NCBI GenBank assembly: GCA_963784885.1
Contig: CAWATA010000004.1
Coordinates: 310,001 to 374,000 of the forward strand
From: RHKX01 sp963784885
Lineage (GTDB): Bacteria > Actinomycetota > Thermoleophilia > Solirubrobacterales > 70-9
DNA: 64,000 bases
Direction: 5' to 3'
The translations under genes were made by a program, and so were the position numbers. The notes beneath the pieces were generated by a model that was not told the DNA's origin, searched no databases, and worked only from the letters and a program-made list of their open reading frames with translations. Shown here in pieces: positions 10,292 to 18,973 of the stretch (its first letter is position 1; each line of letters opens with the position of its first letter).

Positions 10292-10669
10292 ATGGACTCC
10301 CGCCGCGATCACGCCCTGCTCTACGACGGCGATTGCGGCTTCTGCCGGCTGGCGGCGAAGGTCGCGATGCGGCTCGACGACGAGCACCGCCTGCGCCCGG
10401 TCGCGATCCAGAGTGAGGAGGGCCAGCGCCTGCTGACCGAGCTCCCCGCCGAACTCCGCCTCGACTCCTTCCACGTCGTCACCCCCGGCGGCCACGTCCT
10501 CTCCGGGCCCGATGCGGCCCCGGTTCTGACGCGGCTGCTGCGCGGCGGTCACGTCCCGTCGCGTGCGATGCGGCGGTTCCCCGACCGGACCGCCGGCGCC
10601 TACCGGTTCATCTCCCGCCACCGCGGAACGCTCGGCCGGCTCGGCCTCCGCGCCAAGTCCGTCGATTGA
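10292..10669 (+). CDS. DCC-family (DUF393) thiol-disulfide oxidoreductase-like protein
   Basis: A 125-residue protein with the family's defining motif near the start, LLYDGDCGFCRLAAKVAMRL (Asp-Gly-Asp-Cys-Gly-Phe-Cys). Family members have a thioredoxin-like fold; their substrates are mostly unknown. No signal peptide or membrane span is visible, so it is probably cytoplasmic. It starts 6 nt after a -10 hexamer and is followed by a lipoprotein gene after only 7 nt, so the two are likely co-transcribed. Confidence 0.82.
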   Translation: MDSRRDHALLYDGDCGFCRLAAKVAMRLDDEHRLRPVAIQSEEGQRLLTELPAELRLDSFHVVTPGGHVLSGPDAAPVLTRLLRGGHVPSRAMRRFPDRTAGAYRFISRHRGTLGRLGLRAKSVD

Positions 10670-10676
10670 CGCACCG

Positions 10677-11795
10677 GTGCGCCGGGTCCTCGCCAGAGTG
10701 CTGACCTTCGCCCTGCTGGCGGGCCTGCTCGCGGCCGGTTGCGGCTCCAGCGGCGGCGACCCGGAGCTCACCGTCTACCTGAGCGCGCCGCTGCGCGGCC
10801 CGAGCGCGGCCGACGGCCGTGACGTCGCCGCCGGGGCCCGGCTGGCGCTCGACGACGCGGGCGGCGCGACTGCGGACACACCGGTGCGGCTGGAGGTGCT
10901 CGGCGACGCCGGCGCCGGTGGAGCCACCGCGGCACGCGCCGGCGCCAACGCGAGGACGGCGACCGAGGACTCGGCGGCGATCGCCTACATCGGCGAGCTC
11001 GACTCCGGCACGACCCGGACGTCGCTGCCGATCACCAACGAGGCGGGTCTGCTTCAGGTCTCCGCCGGAGCATCGGCGACCGATCTCACCCGAGCCGCCC
11101 CGGGCAGCGACCAGGTTCCCGACGAGGTCCAGCCCAGCGGCTCCCGGACGTTCGCCCGAGTCGTTCCCTCCGACGTCGCCCAGGGGGCGGCAGCGGCAGC
11201 GGCCGCGACGCGGATCGGCGCCCGCGACGTCCGGCCCTTCGGCGACGGGGGCCGCTACGAGCAGGCGCTCGAATACGGCTACGAGTCGGTCTCGACGGCG
11301 CCGCCCCTCGTCTCCAGCGGCACCGCGGACGCCGTCTACGACGCGGCCGCCGAGCCGCGCGCCGGCCTTCCCGCCGGCTTCGGTCCGGGATTCTCGCGGG
11401 TCATCGGCGCCGACGCCCGGATCTTCGGATCGCCGCCCGAGGCCGGGATGCCGGCTGGATCGCTTGCGATATCCGGTCCGCTCGCACCGTCGCAGCTCGC
11501 CGATCCCGACTTCGCCGACCTGTTCCGCGACACCTACGATCGCCCGCCCGGGCGATTCGCGGCCTACGGCTACGAGGCGATGGCGTCGGTCCTCGACGCG
11601 ATCGAGCGGGCCGACGATCCGCTCGACCGAGCATCGGTCATCGACGCCTACTTCGCGACCTCCGATCGCGACTCGGTCCTCGGCAGCTACTCGATCGATG
11701 GGGCCGGCGACACGGATCTCGACCGCGTCGGCGCCTTCGTCGTCCGGGACGGCGGGACGCTCAGGGCACTGCGCGAGCCGCTCCGGGTCCCCTGA
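10677..11795 (+). CDS. Periplasmic-binding-protein-like lipoprotein (LivK-type)
   Basis: A 372-residue exported lipoprotein. The signal peptide ends in the lipobox LLAAGC, followed by GSSGG. The body resembles type I branched-chain amino acid binding proteins: TVYLSAPLRGPSAADGRDVAAGARLALDDAGG near the start, AIAYIGELDSGTT in the middle, and YGYEAMASVLDAIERA near the end. No permease or ATPase genes are adjacent, so it may be an orphan receptor or serve a distant transporter. The GTG at 10677 gives a normal 20-residue signal peptide; upstream codons in frame overlap the preceding gene. Confidence 0.8.
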   Translation: MRRVLARVLTFALLAGLLAAGCGSSGGDPELTVYLSAPLRGPSAADGRDVAAGARLALDDAGGATADTPVRLEVLGDAGAGGATAARAGANARTATEDSAAIAYIGELDSGTTRTSLPITNEAGLLQVSAGASATDLTRAAPGSDQVPDEVQPSGSRTFARVVPSDVAQGAAAAAAATRIGARDVRPFGDGGRYEQALEYGYESVSTAPPLVSSGTADAVYDAAAEPRAGLPAGFGPGFSRVIGADARIFGSPPEAGMPAGSLAISGPLAPSQLADPDFADLFRDTYDRPPGRFAAYGYEAMASVLDAIERADDPLDRASVIDAYFATSDRDSVLGSYSIDGAGDTDLDRVGAFVVRDGGTLRALREPLRVP

Positions 11796-11802
11796 GGGCC
11801 GG

Positions 11803-12711
11803 CTAAGCCAGGGCGTCGGCGAGGGCGCCGTCGATCTCGGGATGGCGGAACGTGTAGCCCTGATCCCGGGCTCGGCGCGGGATCGCCCGCTGGCCGCCGG
11901 TGGCGACCTCACCGAGCTCGGAGCCGAGGCGGAGCTTCACGGCCAGCTTCGGCACCGGCATGATCGCTGGGCGGTGGAGTGCCCGGCCGAGCGCCTTCGA
12001 GAACTCGCGATTCGTCACCGGGTTCGGCGCCGTCGCGTTGTAGACGCCGGAGGCCGAGTCGGTGTCGAGCGCCCAGAGCAGCAGCCCGACCTCGTCGTCG
12101 AGGCTGATCCACGGCATGTAGTTGCGGCCTCCGGCGACCGGGCCGCCGACCCCGAGCTTGAAGGGCAGCATCAGCTCGTCGAGGAGGCCGGCGTCCTTGG
12201 TCAGCAGCAGCCCCGTTCGCATGATCACGAGCCGGACGCCGCCCCTCGCGGCCTCCTCCGCGGCCTCCTCCCAGGCAACGCAGACCCTGGCGTCGAAGCT
12301 CGATCCGGCGGGGACGGACTCGTCGACGATCTGATCGCCTCGGTCGCCGTAATAACCGACGGCGGATTGGCTGACGAGCACGCCGGGCGTCTGCGGGGCC
12401 GCGAGCATCGCCGCGACCAGGTTCCTCGTGGCCGTCTCGCGACTCTCGCGGATCCGCTGCTTCGCCTCGTCGGTCCAGCGCTGGTTGATCGGCTCGCCGA
12501 CGAGGTTGATGACGCCGCCGACCCCGTCGAACGCCTCCTCGGGAGGGCGCTCGAGCGCCGGATTCCAGGCGTGCCAGCTGACACTCGGGTTCGACTGGCG
12601 GGACTTCTCGGGGTTGCGGGAGAGTCCGACGACCTGATCGCCGCGGGCGGTGAGCGCATCGCACACGGCTCTTCCGATCGTTCCGCTGGCTCCGGTTACA
12701 AGGACCTTCAT
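11803..12711 (-). CDS. TIGR01777-family NAD-dependent epimerase/dehydratase-like protein
   Basis: An extended-SDR Rossmann protein of 302 residues. Glycine-rich nucleotide site VTGASGTIGRAVCDALTARG at residues 5-24; family hallmarks are the NLVGEPI stretch, SAVGYYGDRGDQIVDES, and a C-terminal DUF1731-like region (RALHRPAIMPVPKLAVKLRLGE-type). E. coli YfcH belongs to the same family; the reaction is not established. It ends 7 nt from the convergent lipoprotein gene and lies 11 nt downstream of the malic enzyme gene, so the two probably share a transcript. Confidence 0.85.
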   Translation of the reverse strand: MKVLVTGASGTIGRAVCDALTARGDQVVGLSRNPEKSRQSNPSVSWHAWNPALERPPEEAFDGVGGVINLVGEPINQRWTDEAKQRIRESRETATRNLVAAMLAAPQTPGVLVSQSAVGYYGDRGDQIVDESVPAGSSFDARVCVAWEEAAEEAARGGVRLVIMRTGLLLTKDAGLLDELMLPFKLGVGGPVAGGRNYMPWISLDDEVGLLLWALDTDSASGVYNATAPNPVTNREFSKALGRALHRPAIMPVPKLAVKLRLGSELGEVATGGQRAIPRRARDQGYTFRHPEIDGALADALA

Positions 12712-12722
12712 CGATGCTCTCC

Positions 12723-14177
12723 CTACCCGATCGCGGCGAACGTACCCGTTTCTTCGGTGACCCTCGCGATCCCGGCCCGCTTGGCCTCGGCGACCACCGC
12801 CTCGGCGACGGCCGGTGCGACGTCGCGGTCGAAGACGCTCGGGATGATGTAGTCCTCGTTCAGGTCGTCGTCGGTGACCACGGCGGCGATCCCCTTCGCG
12901 GCCGCCAGCTTCATCTCTTCGGTGATCGAGGGTGCGCCGGCGTCCATCGCGCCCCGGAACACGCCCGGGAAGGCGAGGACGTTGTTGATCTGGTTCGGGT
13001 AGTCGGAGCGGCCCGTCGCCATGATCCGGACGTGGGGCTCGGCGTCCTCGGGCATGACCTCGGGCGTGGGGTTGGCCATCGCGAAGACGATCGCGTCGCG
13101 ATTCATCCCCGCGAGCGAGGAGGCTTCGACGAGGCCGGGCCCGGAGAGCCCGATGAAGAGGTCGGCGCCCTCGAGGACGTCGTTGGGACCGCCGATCAGC
13201 TTCTCCGGGTTCGTCGTCTCCGCGAACCAGCGCTTGATCGGGGGCATCTGGTCGGCCTCGTAGTCCTCGCGGGCGATCGAGATCGCACCGCTGCGATCGC
13301 AGCCGATGATGTCGGTGACGCCCGCGGCGATCATCATCTTCGTGCAGGCGATCCCGGCGGCGCCGAGGCCGAGCATCACGACCCGCAACGACTCGATCGG
13401 CTTGCCGATGATCTTCAGCGAGTTGAACAGCGCCGCCATGACGACGATCGCGGTGCCGTGCTGGTCGTCGTGGAAGACCGGGATGTCGAGTAGGTCGCGG
13501 AGCCGATCCTCGATCTCGAAGCAGCGGGGCGCCGAGATGTCCTCGAGGTTGATGCCGCCGAAGCCCGGCGCCATCAGGCGGACTGCCTCGACGATCTCGT
13601 CGGGGTCCTTCGTGTCGAGGGCGATCGGGAATGCGTCGACGCCGGCGAACTCCTTGAACAGCATCGCCTTTCCCTCCATCACGGGCATGGCGGCCTCGGG
13701 CCCGATGTCGCCGAGGCCGAGCACGGCGGTGCCGTCGGTGACGACGGCGACGGTGTTCTTCTTGATCGTGAATTCGAAGGCCTTCGTCCGGTCGCCGGCG
13801 ATCTCGGTGCAGACCCTTGCGACGCCGGGCGTGTAGGCCATCGAGAGGTCGTCGCGTGTCTTCAACGGGTACTTGTTGTGCAGCTCGATCTTGCCGCCCC
13901 GATGCATCGCGAATGTCCGGTCCGTGTAGTCGATGACCCGGGCGCCGCGGATCGCGCCGATCGAGCGCAGGATCTGCTCCCAGTGCTCCGGTCCGCGAGC
14001 ATCGATCGTGAACTCGCGGACCCGCTTGCCCTCCGGTCCTGCACCGGGTACGAGATCGACGCTCTGCAGTCCGCCGCCCGCTTCGGCGATCGCGGCCGTG
14101 ATCCGGCCGAGGGGCTCGTTGCGGGCGTCGAGCTCGACGCGGACGGTGACGGAGAACTGGGCGCTGACTGAAGCCAT
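12723..14177 (-). CDS. NAD(P)-dependent malic enzyme with N-terminal ACT domain
   Basis: Oxidatively decarboxylates malate to pyruvate. Residues about 1-80 form an ACT-type ligand-binding domain (SVTVRVELDARNEPLGRITAAIAE), suggesting amino-acid control. The catalytic part has YTPGVARVC, KNTVAVVTDGTAVLGLGDIG, FHDDQHGTAIV (metal/substrate site) and the NAD fold VVMLGLGAAGIA. Total 484 residues. The frame is open far upstream, but the ATG at 14177 begins the ACT domain and lies 9 nt after TATGAT. The epimerase gene follows. Confidence 0.92.
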   Translation of the reverse strand: MASVSAQFSVTVRVELDARNEPLGRITAAIAEAGGGLQSVDLVPGAGPEGKRVREFTIDARGPEHWEQILRSIGAIRGARVIDYTDRTFAMHRGGKIELHNKYPLKTRDDLSMAYTPGVARVCTEIAGDRTKAFEFTIKKNTVAVVTDGTAVLGLGDIGPEAAMPVMEGKAMLFKEFAGVDAFPIALDTKDPDEIVEAVRLMAPGFGGINLEDISAPRCFEIEDRLRDLLDIPVFHDDQHGTAIVVMAALFNSLKIIGKPIESLRVVMLGLGAAGIACTKMMIAAGVTDIIGCDRSGAISIAREDYEADQMPPIKRWFAETTNPEKLIGGPNDVLEGADLFIGLSGPGLVEASSLAGMNRDAIVFAMANPTPEVMPEDAEPHVRIMATGRSDYPNQINNVLAFPGVFRGAMDAGAPSITEEMKLAAAKGIAAVVTDDDLNEDYIIPSVFDRDVAPAVAEAVVAEAKRAGIARVTEETGTFAAIG

Positions 14178-14186
14178 GGTTCGGTG

Positions 14187-14192
14187 ATCATA
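14187..14192 (-). promoter_or_regulatory. -10 hexamer TATGAT of the malic enzyme gene
   Basis: TATGAT on the minus strand is followed by 9 nt and the ATG at 14177. It fixes the start of the ACT-malic enzyme. Confidence 0.55.
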
Positions 14193-14235
14193 GGAGCAGG
14201 GGGTTTCCGGCACCGGTCGTGGGAGACTGCCCGGG

Positions 14236-15162
14236 GTGAACCCGCTCGTCAGACGCCTGCGGACTACCGCCCGCGACCAGGCCGGCGCGCTGTTTCGGGT
14301 CGCGAGCAAGCCGATCGGCGGCGGCGGGGGCCTGCGCCACGCCGCGCTGGGCCCGATCGCCGGTGCGCTCGGCGCCGGCGATCGCGATCTCGAGGGCACC
14401 GTCGTCATGGTCACGGGTGCCTCGTCGGGAATCGGCGAGTCCGCGGCGCGGCGAATCGCCGCCGCCGGCGCCACCGTGCTGCTCGTCGCGCGGAGCGCCG
14501 AGGCGCTCGCGCGGATCGCCGCCGAGATCGACGCCGCCGGGCCGGGGAGGGCGGAGGCCCGCCCCTGCGATCTGACCGACCTCGATGCCGTCGACGCGCT
14601 CTGCGACGGAGCCCTCGCCGACCACGGCGCCATCGACGTCCTCGTCAACAACGCCGGCCGGTCGATCCGCAGGTCGGTGGACCGGTCCGAGGACCGCTTC
14701 CACGACTTCGAACGGACGATGCAGCTCAACTATTTCGCCGCGATCCGGTTGATCTTGAGACTGCTTCCGGCGATGCGGGAGCAGGGGCACGGCCAGGTGG
14801 TGAACGTCTCCTCCGCCGGGGTGCAGATCCGGACGCCGAGGTTCTCCGGCTACATCGCCTCGAAGGCGGCACTCGAGGCCTTCTCGGACGCCGTCCAGGC
14901 CGAGGCTCTCGCCGACGGGGTGCGATTCACGACGATCTCGATGCCGCTGGTGCGGACGCCGATGATCACTCCGACCCGGCAGTACGAGAGCATTCCGGCG
15001 CTGACCCCGGACGAGGCCGGCCGCCTCGTCGCCGAGGCGATCACCGGACGCCCGCGCCGCGTCGCGCCGCCGTTCGCACACGTGCTGTCGACCGTCGACC
15101 GCCTCAGCCCGGAGACGATGGATGCTGTCCGCAACCGCGTCTACCGGATGTTCCCCGAGTAG
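14236..15162 (+). CDS. Short-chain dehydrogenase/reductase
   Basis: Classical SDR of 308 residues with about 50 extra N-terminal residues before the Rossmann fold. Cofactor motif VTGASSGIGESAARRIAAAG, NNAG at the end of strand 4, catalytic Ser in VNVSSAGVQ and the Tyr-Lys pair in SGYIASKAALEAF. The C-terminal region (MPLVRTPMITPTRQYESIP) resembles SDRs of acyl-CoA/lipid metabolism, but the substrate is not predictable. Start is GTG 14236, divergent from the malic enzyme gene across about 60 nt. Confidence 0.85.
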   Translation: MNPLVRRLRTTARDQAGALFRVASKPIGGGGGLRHAALGPIAGALGAGDRDLEGTVVMVTGASSGIGESAARRIAAAGATVLLVARSAEALARIAAEIDAAGPGRAEARPCDLTDLDAVDALCDGALADHGAIDVLVNNAGRSIRRSVDRSEDRFHDFERTMQLNYFAAIRLILRLLPAMREQGHGQVVNVSSAGVQIRTPRFSGYIASKAALEAFSDAVQAEALADGVRFTTISMPLVRTPMITPTRQYESIPALTPDEAGRLVAEAITGRPRRVAPPFAHVLSTVDRLSPETMDAVRNRVYRMFPE

Positions 15163-15188
15163 TCGGATCGAAGCGGATCGGCCGCACC

Positions 15189-15194
15189 TATGAT
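15189..15194 (+). promoter_or_regulatory. -10 hexamer TATGAT of polA
   Basis: TATGAT is followed by CAATCC (6 nt) and the GTG at 15201. The same spacing recurs at pfkA, uvrB and others in this window. Confidence 0.6.
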
Positions 15195-15200
15195 CAATCC

Positions 15201-17828
15201 GTGGCCGCGAACGGCGATAGGAGCGACGAGCCCGGCGATCTCTTCCTGATCGACGGCAACAGCCTCGCCTACAGGGCGTTCTTCGCGCTGCCGGAGTCGA
15301 TCGCGACCTCGGACGGCCGCCCTACCAACGCCATCTACGGCTTCGCGTCGATGATGGTCAAGGTCCTCACCGACTTTCGGCCGCGCGCGGTCGTCGTCGC
15401 CTGGGACGCCGGCTGGTCCGGGCGCGAGAAGGTCTACGAGCCCTACAAGGCTCAGCGGAAGTCGCGTCCCGATCTGCTCAAGGAGCAGTGGCCGCACCTC
15501 GCCCCGCTCTCGGAGGCATTCGGGTTCGCCAACGTCCGCGTCGAGGGCTGGGAGGCCGACGACCTGATCGCGACTATGGTCCGCCAGGCCCGCGAGGACG
15601 AGATCCCGGTGATGGTCGTGACCGGCGATCGCGACGCCTACCAGCTCGTCGGCGACGGGGTCCGGGTCATGTCGACGTCGCGGGGAGTCACCGACACGAA
15701 GATCTACGACCGCGACGGGGTGATCGAGCGCTACGGCGTCGCGCCCGAGCTGGTCCCGGACCTGATCGGCCTCAAAGGCGACACCTCCGACAACATCCCC
15801 GGGGTCCCCGGGATCGGCGAGAAGACGGCGTCGCAGCTCCTGCAGGAATACGGATCGCTCGAGGGCGTCCTCGAGAACATCGAATCGATCTCGGGCCCGA
15901 AGCGGAAGCAGAACCTGACCGAGCACGCCGACGACGCGCGTATCTCCAAGCAGCTCGCCACGATGCACACGGATATCGATTTCGAGCTCGACCTGCCGGC
16001 CCTGATGGATCGCGGCCCGGACCTCTCGCAGCTCCGCGAGACCGCCGCCGAGTTCGAGCTCCGCCAGGTGATCCAGCGGCTCGAGGATGCCTGGGAGGGG
16101 GATGTCCCCGATCGCCCCGCCGACTCGATGATCGAGGTCGAGGCCACCGAGGGCACGATCGGCGACCTCGCCGAGGGCGAGATCGCCTTCGCGATCGAGG
16201 GCGGGCGTTGGGGCGGATACGACGGCGGGCGGCTGATCTGCGGCGATCTGCCCGACTCCCGGGGCCTCGTGGCGGCGCTCGGCGGCCACCCGCTGATCGC
16301 CCACGACGTCAAGTCGATGGCCGGCCACTCGGCCCGCGGCCTGCTCGCTGACCTCGCCGCCGGCTCCCTCGACCTCGCCCACGACACCATGGTCGCCGCC
16401 TACCTGATCGATCCCGCCCGCCGGACCTACGAGCTCGACGAGCTCGCCGCCGACGAGGGAATCTCGGTCGCCGGCGCCGAGCCGCCGCCCGCGGACGGGC
16501 AGCTGTCGCTCGGTGCCGAGGAGGAGCAGGCGGGCGACCCGGCCGCGACCGCGCGGCTCGTCTGGGAGCTGGCCGCCAGGCAGCGGGCGAAGCTCGACGA
16601 CCTCGGCCTGCAGCGGGTGATGAGCGAGGTCGAGATGCCGCTCGTCGAGGTCCTCGCCGGCATGGAGCGCGAGGGCGTGAAGCTCGACACCGCCAAGCTC
16701 GCGGCGATCTCCGAGCAGCTCGCCGGGCAGGCCGACACGCTGCAGGCGGAGATCTGGGCTCTGGCCGGCCGCGAGTTCACGATCGGATCGCCGCAGCAGC
16801 TCGGGGAGGTGCTGTTCGAGGACCTGAAGCTGAGCCGTAAGCGCCGCGGCAAGACCGGGTTTTCGACCGATGCCCGCGTCCTCTCGCAGATCCGCGACGA
16901 GCACGAGATCGTCCCGAAGATCGAGCGCTGGCGCGAGGTGACGAAGCTGACCAACACCTACCTCGACTCGCTCCCGGAGCTGATCGATCCCGAGGACGGC
17001 CGGATCCACACGACGTTCAGCCAGGTCCGGGCGGCCACCGGGCGGCTGTCGAGCACGAATCCGAACCTCCAGAACATCCCGATCCGCTCCGATCTCGGCC
17101 GGCCGATCCGCGGCTGCTTCGTGGCCGCCGACGGCGACGAGCTGGTTTCCTGCGACTACAACCAGGTCGAGCTGCGGGTCCTGGCGCACGTCTCCGGCGA
17201 CGAGGTCCTGCGGGAGATCTTCTCCACCGGCGAGGACGTCCACGCGGCGACCGCAGCCGGGATCATCGGGGCCGATCCCGAGGCGATCTCGCCGGGCGAG
17301 CGGTCGAAGGCGAAGATGGTCAACTACGGGATCGCCTACGGGCTCTCCGCCTACGGCCTCGCCGAGCGCCTGTCGATCCCGCAAGAGGAGGCGGCCACCT
17401 ACATCGATCGTTACTTCGAGCGGTTCGCGGGCGTCAAGCGCTTCATCGACGAGACGATCGAGTCCGCCCGGGAGGAGGGTTGCGTGCGGACGCTGATGGG
17501 CCGGCGCCGGCTGATCCCGGAGCTGCGCTCGCGGAACTGGCAGACCCGGACGCTCGGAGAGCGGCTCGCGGTCAACACCGTGATCCAGGGGACTGCGGCG
17601 GACATCATCAAGCTGGCGATGATCAAGGCGGTCCGGGCGATCGCGGAGCAGGGTCTCGAGTCGCGGCTGATCCTCCAGATCCACGACGAGCTCCTGTTCG
17701 AGGGGCCGGTCGCCGAGACCGGGGCGGTCTCCGAGCTCGCGCGCCGCGAGATGGTCGGGGCGTTCCCCCTCGACCCGCCGCTGGCGGTCGACATCGGGGC
17801 CGGGCCGGACTGGCTCAGCGCCAAGTAG
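15201..17828 (+). CDS. polA: DNA polymerase I
   Basis: An 875-residue family A polymerase. Domains: 5'-3' flap exonuclease (about 1-300; FLIDGNSLAYRAFFALP, GDRDAYQLV, GLKGDTSDNIPGVPGIGEKTA), a 3'-5' exonuclease-like domain (about 310-480), and the polymerase. Polymerase motif A is DYNQVELRVLAHVSGDE, B is RSKAKMVNYGIAYG, C is LQIHDELLFE. The exonuclease-like domain lacks the acidic motif I (FAIEGGRW where E. coli has a DTE), so proofreading is probably lost. Tyr709 replaces E. coli Phe762 in the O helix. The GTG start follows a -10 hexamer by 6 nt; the long open frame upstream overlaps the SDR gene and is spurious. Confidence 0.96.
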   Translation: MAANGDRSDEPGDLFLIDGNSLAYRAFFALPESIATSDGRPTNAIYGFASMMVKVLTDFRPRAVVVAWDAGWSGREKVYEPYKAQRKSRPDLLKEQWPHLAPLSEAFGFANVRVEGWEADDLIATMVRQAREDEIPVMVVTGDRDAYQLVGDGVRVMSTSRGVTDTKIYDRDGVIERYGVAPELVPDLIGLKGDTSDNIPGVPGIGEKTASQLLQEYGSLEGVLENIESISGPKRKQNLTEHADDARISKQLATMHTDIDFELDLPALMDRGPDLSQLRETAAEFELRQVIQRLEDAWEGDVPDRPADSMIEVEATEGTIGDLAEGEIAFAIEGGRWGGYDGGRLICGDLPDSRGLVAALGGHPLIAHDVKSMAGHSARGLLADLAAGSLDLAHDTMVAAYLIDPARRTYELDELAADEGISVAGAEPPPADGQLSLGAEEEQAGDPAATARLVWELAARQRAKLDDLGLQRVMSEVEMPLVEVLAGMEREGVKLDTAKLAAISEQLAGQADTLQAEIWALAGREFTIGSPQQLGEVLFEDLKLSRKRRGKTGFSTDARVLSQIRDEHEIVPKIERWREVTKLTNTYLDSLPELIDPEDGRIHTTFSQVRAATGRLSSTNPNLQNIPIRSDLGRPIRGCFVAADGDELVSCDYNQVELRVLAHVSGDEVLREIFSTGEDVHAATAAGIIGADPEAISPGERSKAKMVNYGIAYGLSAYGLAERLSIPQEEAATYIDRYFERFAGVKRFIDETIESAREEGCVRTLMGRRRLIPELRSRNWQTRTLGERLAVNTVIQGTAADIIKLAMIKAVRAIAEQGLESRLILQIHDELLFEGPVAETGAVSELARREMVGAFPLDPPLAVDIGAGPDWLSAK

Positions 17829-17883
17829 CTGCGGGGAACGGTCCGTTGCGACCCCGGGTCGGGCGCGGGGTCTGTAGGGGACA

Positions 17884-17899
17884 TCCCGTATAGACGGGA
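17884..17899 (+). promoter_or_regulatory. Palindromic operator candidate TCCCGT-ATAG-ACGGGA
   Basis: A perfect 6-bp-arm palindrome lies 7 nt before the leader peptide's ATG, partly overlapping a second palindrome GGGACATCCC (17878-17887). The site could bind the response regulator encoded downstream. The right arm runs into the leader's ribosome site. Confidence 0.4.
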
Positions 17900-17906
17900 G
17901 GCGAGG

Positions 17907-17960
17907 ATGCGTTCAGCCTGGATGGAGTCCAATCCATCCACCTGGGAGAAGTCCAAATGA
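17907..17960 (+). CDS. 17-residue leader peptide coupled to the PspC/LiaF gene
   Basis: A short frame, MRSAWMESNPSTWEKSK, starts at ATG 17907 just after a strong purine-rich ribosome site (GGGAGGCGAGG, 17896-17906). Its TGA overlaps the ATG of the PspC/LiaF gene (ATGA), the arrangement used by neighbouring coupled genes. The peptide is hydrophilic with two Trp residues and has no signal sequence. An 8-bp hairpin lies inside the frame. It probably makes translation of the downstream gene depend on ribosomes crossing the leader. Coding status is inferred from the ribosome site and overlap. Confidence 0.55.
   Translation: MRSAWMESNPSTWEKSK
17919..17940 (+). promoter_or_regulatory. Hairpin inside the leader peptide frame
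   Basis: TGGATGGA (17919-17926) pairs perfectly with TCCATCCA (17933-17940) around the loop GTCCAA. The structure sits just before the weak ribosome site GGGAGAAG of the PspC/LiaF gene, so a ribosome on the leader would melt it. Confidence 0.5.
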
Positions 17961-18973
17961 ACGAATCAGAAGACAAAGGGCGCGCCGAAGACGGGACCGC
18001 CGGGCGGCCCGCCGACGACGTGCCGACCACGCCGGCTCCGGCGCCGGCGACGTCGCCGCGGCGGTTCCTCCGCAGCCGCGACGATCGGATCATCGCCGGC
18101 GTCGGCGGCGGCCTCGGCCGCTACTTCAACATCGATCCGGTGATCATCCGGATCGGCTTCGCGGTCTCGGTGCTGTTCGGCGGCCTCGGCATCCTCGCCT
18201 ACCTGGCGCTGGCGCTGTTCGTGCCCTCCGACGATGGGACCGGTCAGCCGGTCGAGGGTGGCCGCGGCCGTGAGGTCGCGCGGATCCTCGGCATCGCCGC
18301 GATCGCCGTCGCGGTGCTGTTCGCGTTCGGCGTCCTCGTCGCCGGCGCGGCCTTCGTGACCGGCCTCGGCTTCGGCCTGCCGGTGGCCGCGGTCGTCGTG
18401 ATCCTCGGCGTCGTGCTCGCGGTGATGTCCTTCCGAGGTGGAGCCCGGTGGCTGCTCGTGCCGGCGCTGGCGCTCTCGATCGGCGTCGGCGTCGCGGCGG
18501 CGGCGGACCTCGACCTCGAGGGCGGCGTCGGCGACCGCGAGTACCGGCCGGCGAGCGTCGCCGCGGTTCCCGCCGACGGGTACGAACTCGGCGTCGGCCG
18601 CCTCGCGATCGACCTCCGCGGCATCGACTGGGGCCCGAAGCAGGCCCTCGACGTCACCGCCAGGGTCGGCGCCGGCCAGCTCGTCGTCGCGGTCCCGTCC
18701 GACGTCTGCGTCGTCGCCGACGCCCACGCCGGCGCCGGTGACCTCGTCGTCGCCGGCCAGCAGGCCGACGGCGCCGACGTCGACCTGACGAGCGGCGAGG
18801 GGGCGACCGGGAGGCCGATGCTCCGGCTCGACGCCGAGGCCGACCTCGGGCAGATCACCGTCCTCAACGACGACGACGCCGTCATCTCGAACCCGGACCG
18901 GGACTGGGATCACGGCTGGGACGCAAACGACGCCGCGATGAGGGCCGCGAACACGAAGGCCTGCGCCGCGTGA
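17957..18973 (+). CDS. PspC domain / LiaF-like membrane protein
   Basis: A 338-residue envelope-stress protein. A Pro/Ala-rich N-terminus precedes a PspC domain (about 36-95; RFLRSRDDRIIAGVGGGLGRYF, then a hydrophobic helix). Three more hydrophobic segments lie between about 105 and 180. The C-terminal 150 residues form a beta-rich domain like the cell-wall-active-antibiotic response part of LiaF (LGVGRLAIDLRGIDW, VGAGQLVVAVP). LiaF proteins hold LiaRS-type two-component systems inactive, and a kinase and regulator follow here, so the same role is inferred. It is translationally coupled to the leader peptide and overlaps the next gene by 4 nt. Confidence 0.83.
   Translation: MNESEDKGRAEDGTAGRPADDVPTTPAPAPATSPRRFLRSRDDRIIAGVGGGLGRYFNIDPVIIRIGFAVSVLFGGLGILAYLALALFVPSDDGTGQPVEGGRGREVARILGIAAIAVAVLFAFGVLVAGAAFVTGLGFGLPVAAVVVILGVVLAVMSFRGGARWLLVPALALSIGVGVAAAADLDLEGGVGDREYRPASVAAVPADGYELGVGRLAIDLRGIDWGPKQALDVTARVGAGQLVVAVPSDVCVVADAHAGAGDLVVAGQQADGADVDLTSGEGATGRPMLRLDAEADLGQITVLNDDDAVISNPDRDWDHGWDANDAAMRAANTKACAA

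Noticed and set aside
14184..15200. An N-terminal extension fused to polA
   Set aside because: The extra 339 codons overlap the SDR gene in another frame and translate to Arg-rich nonsense; a promoter hexamer and GTG mark the true start at 15201.
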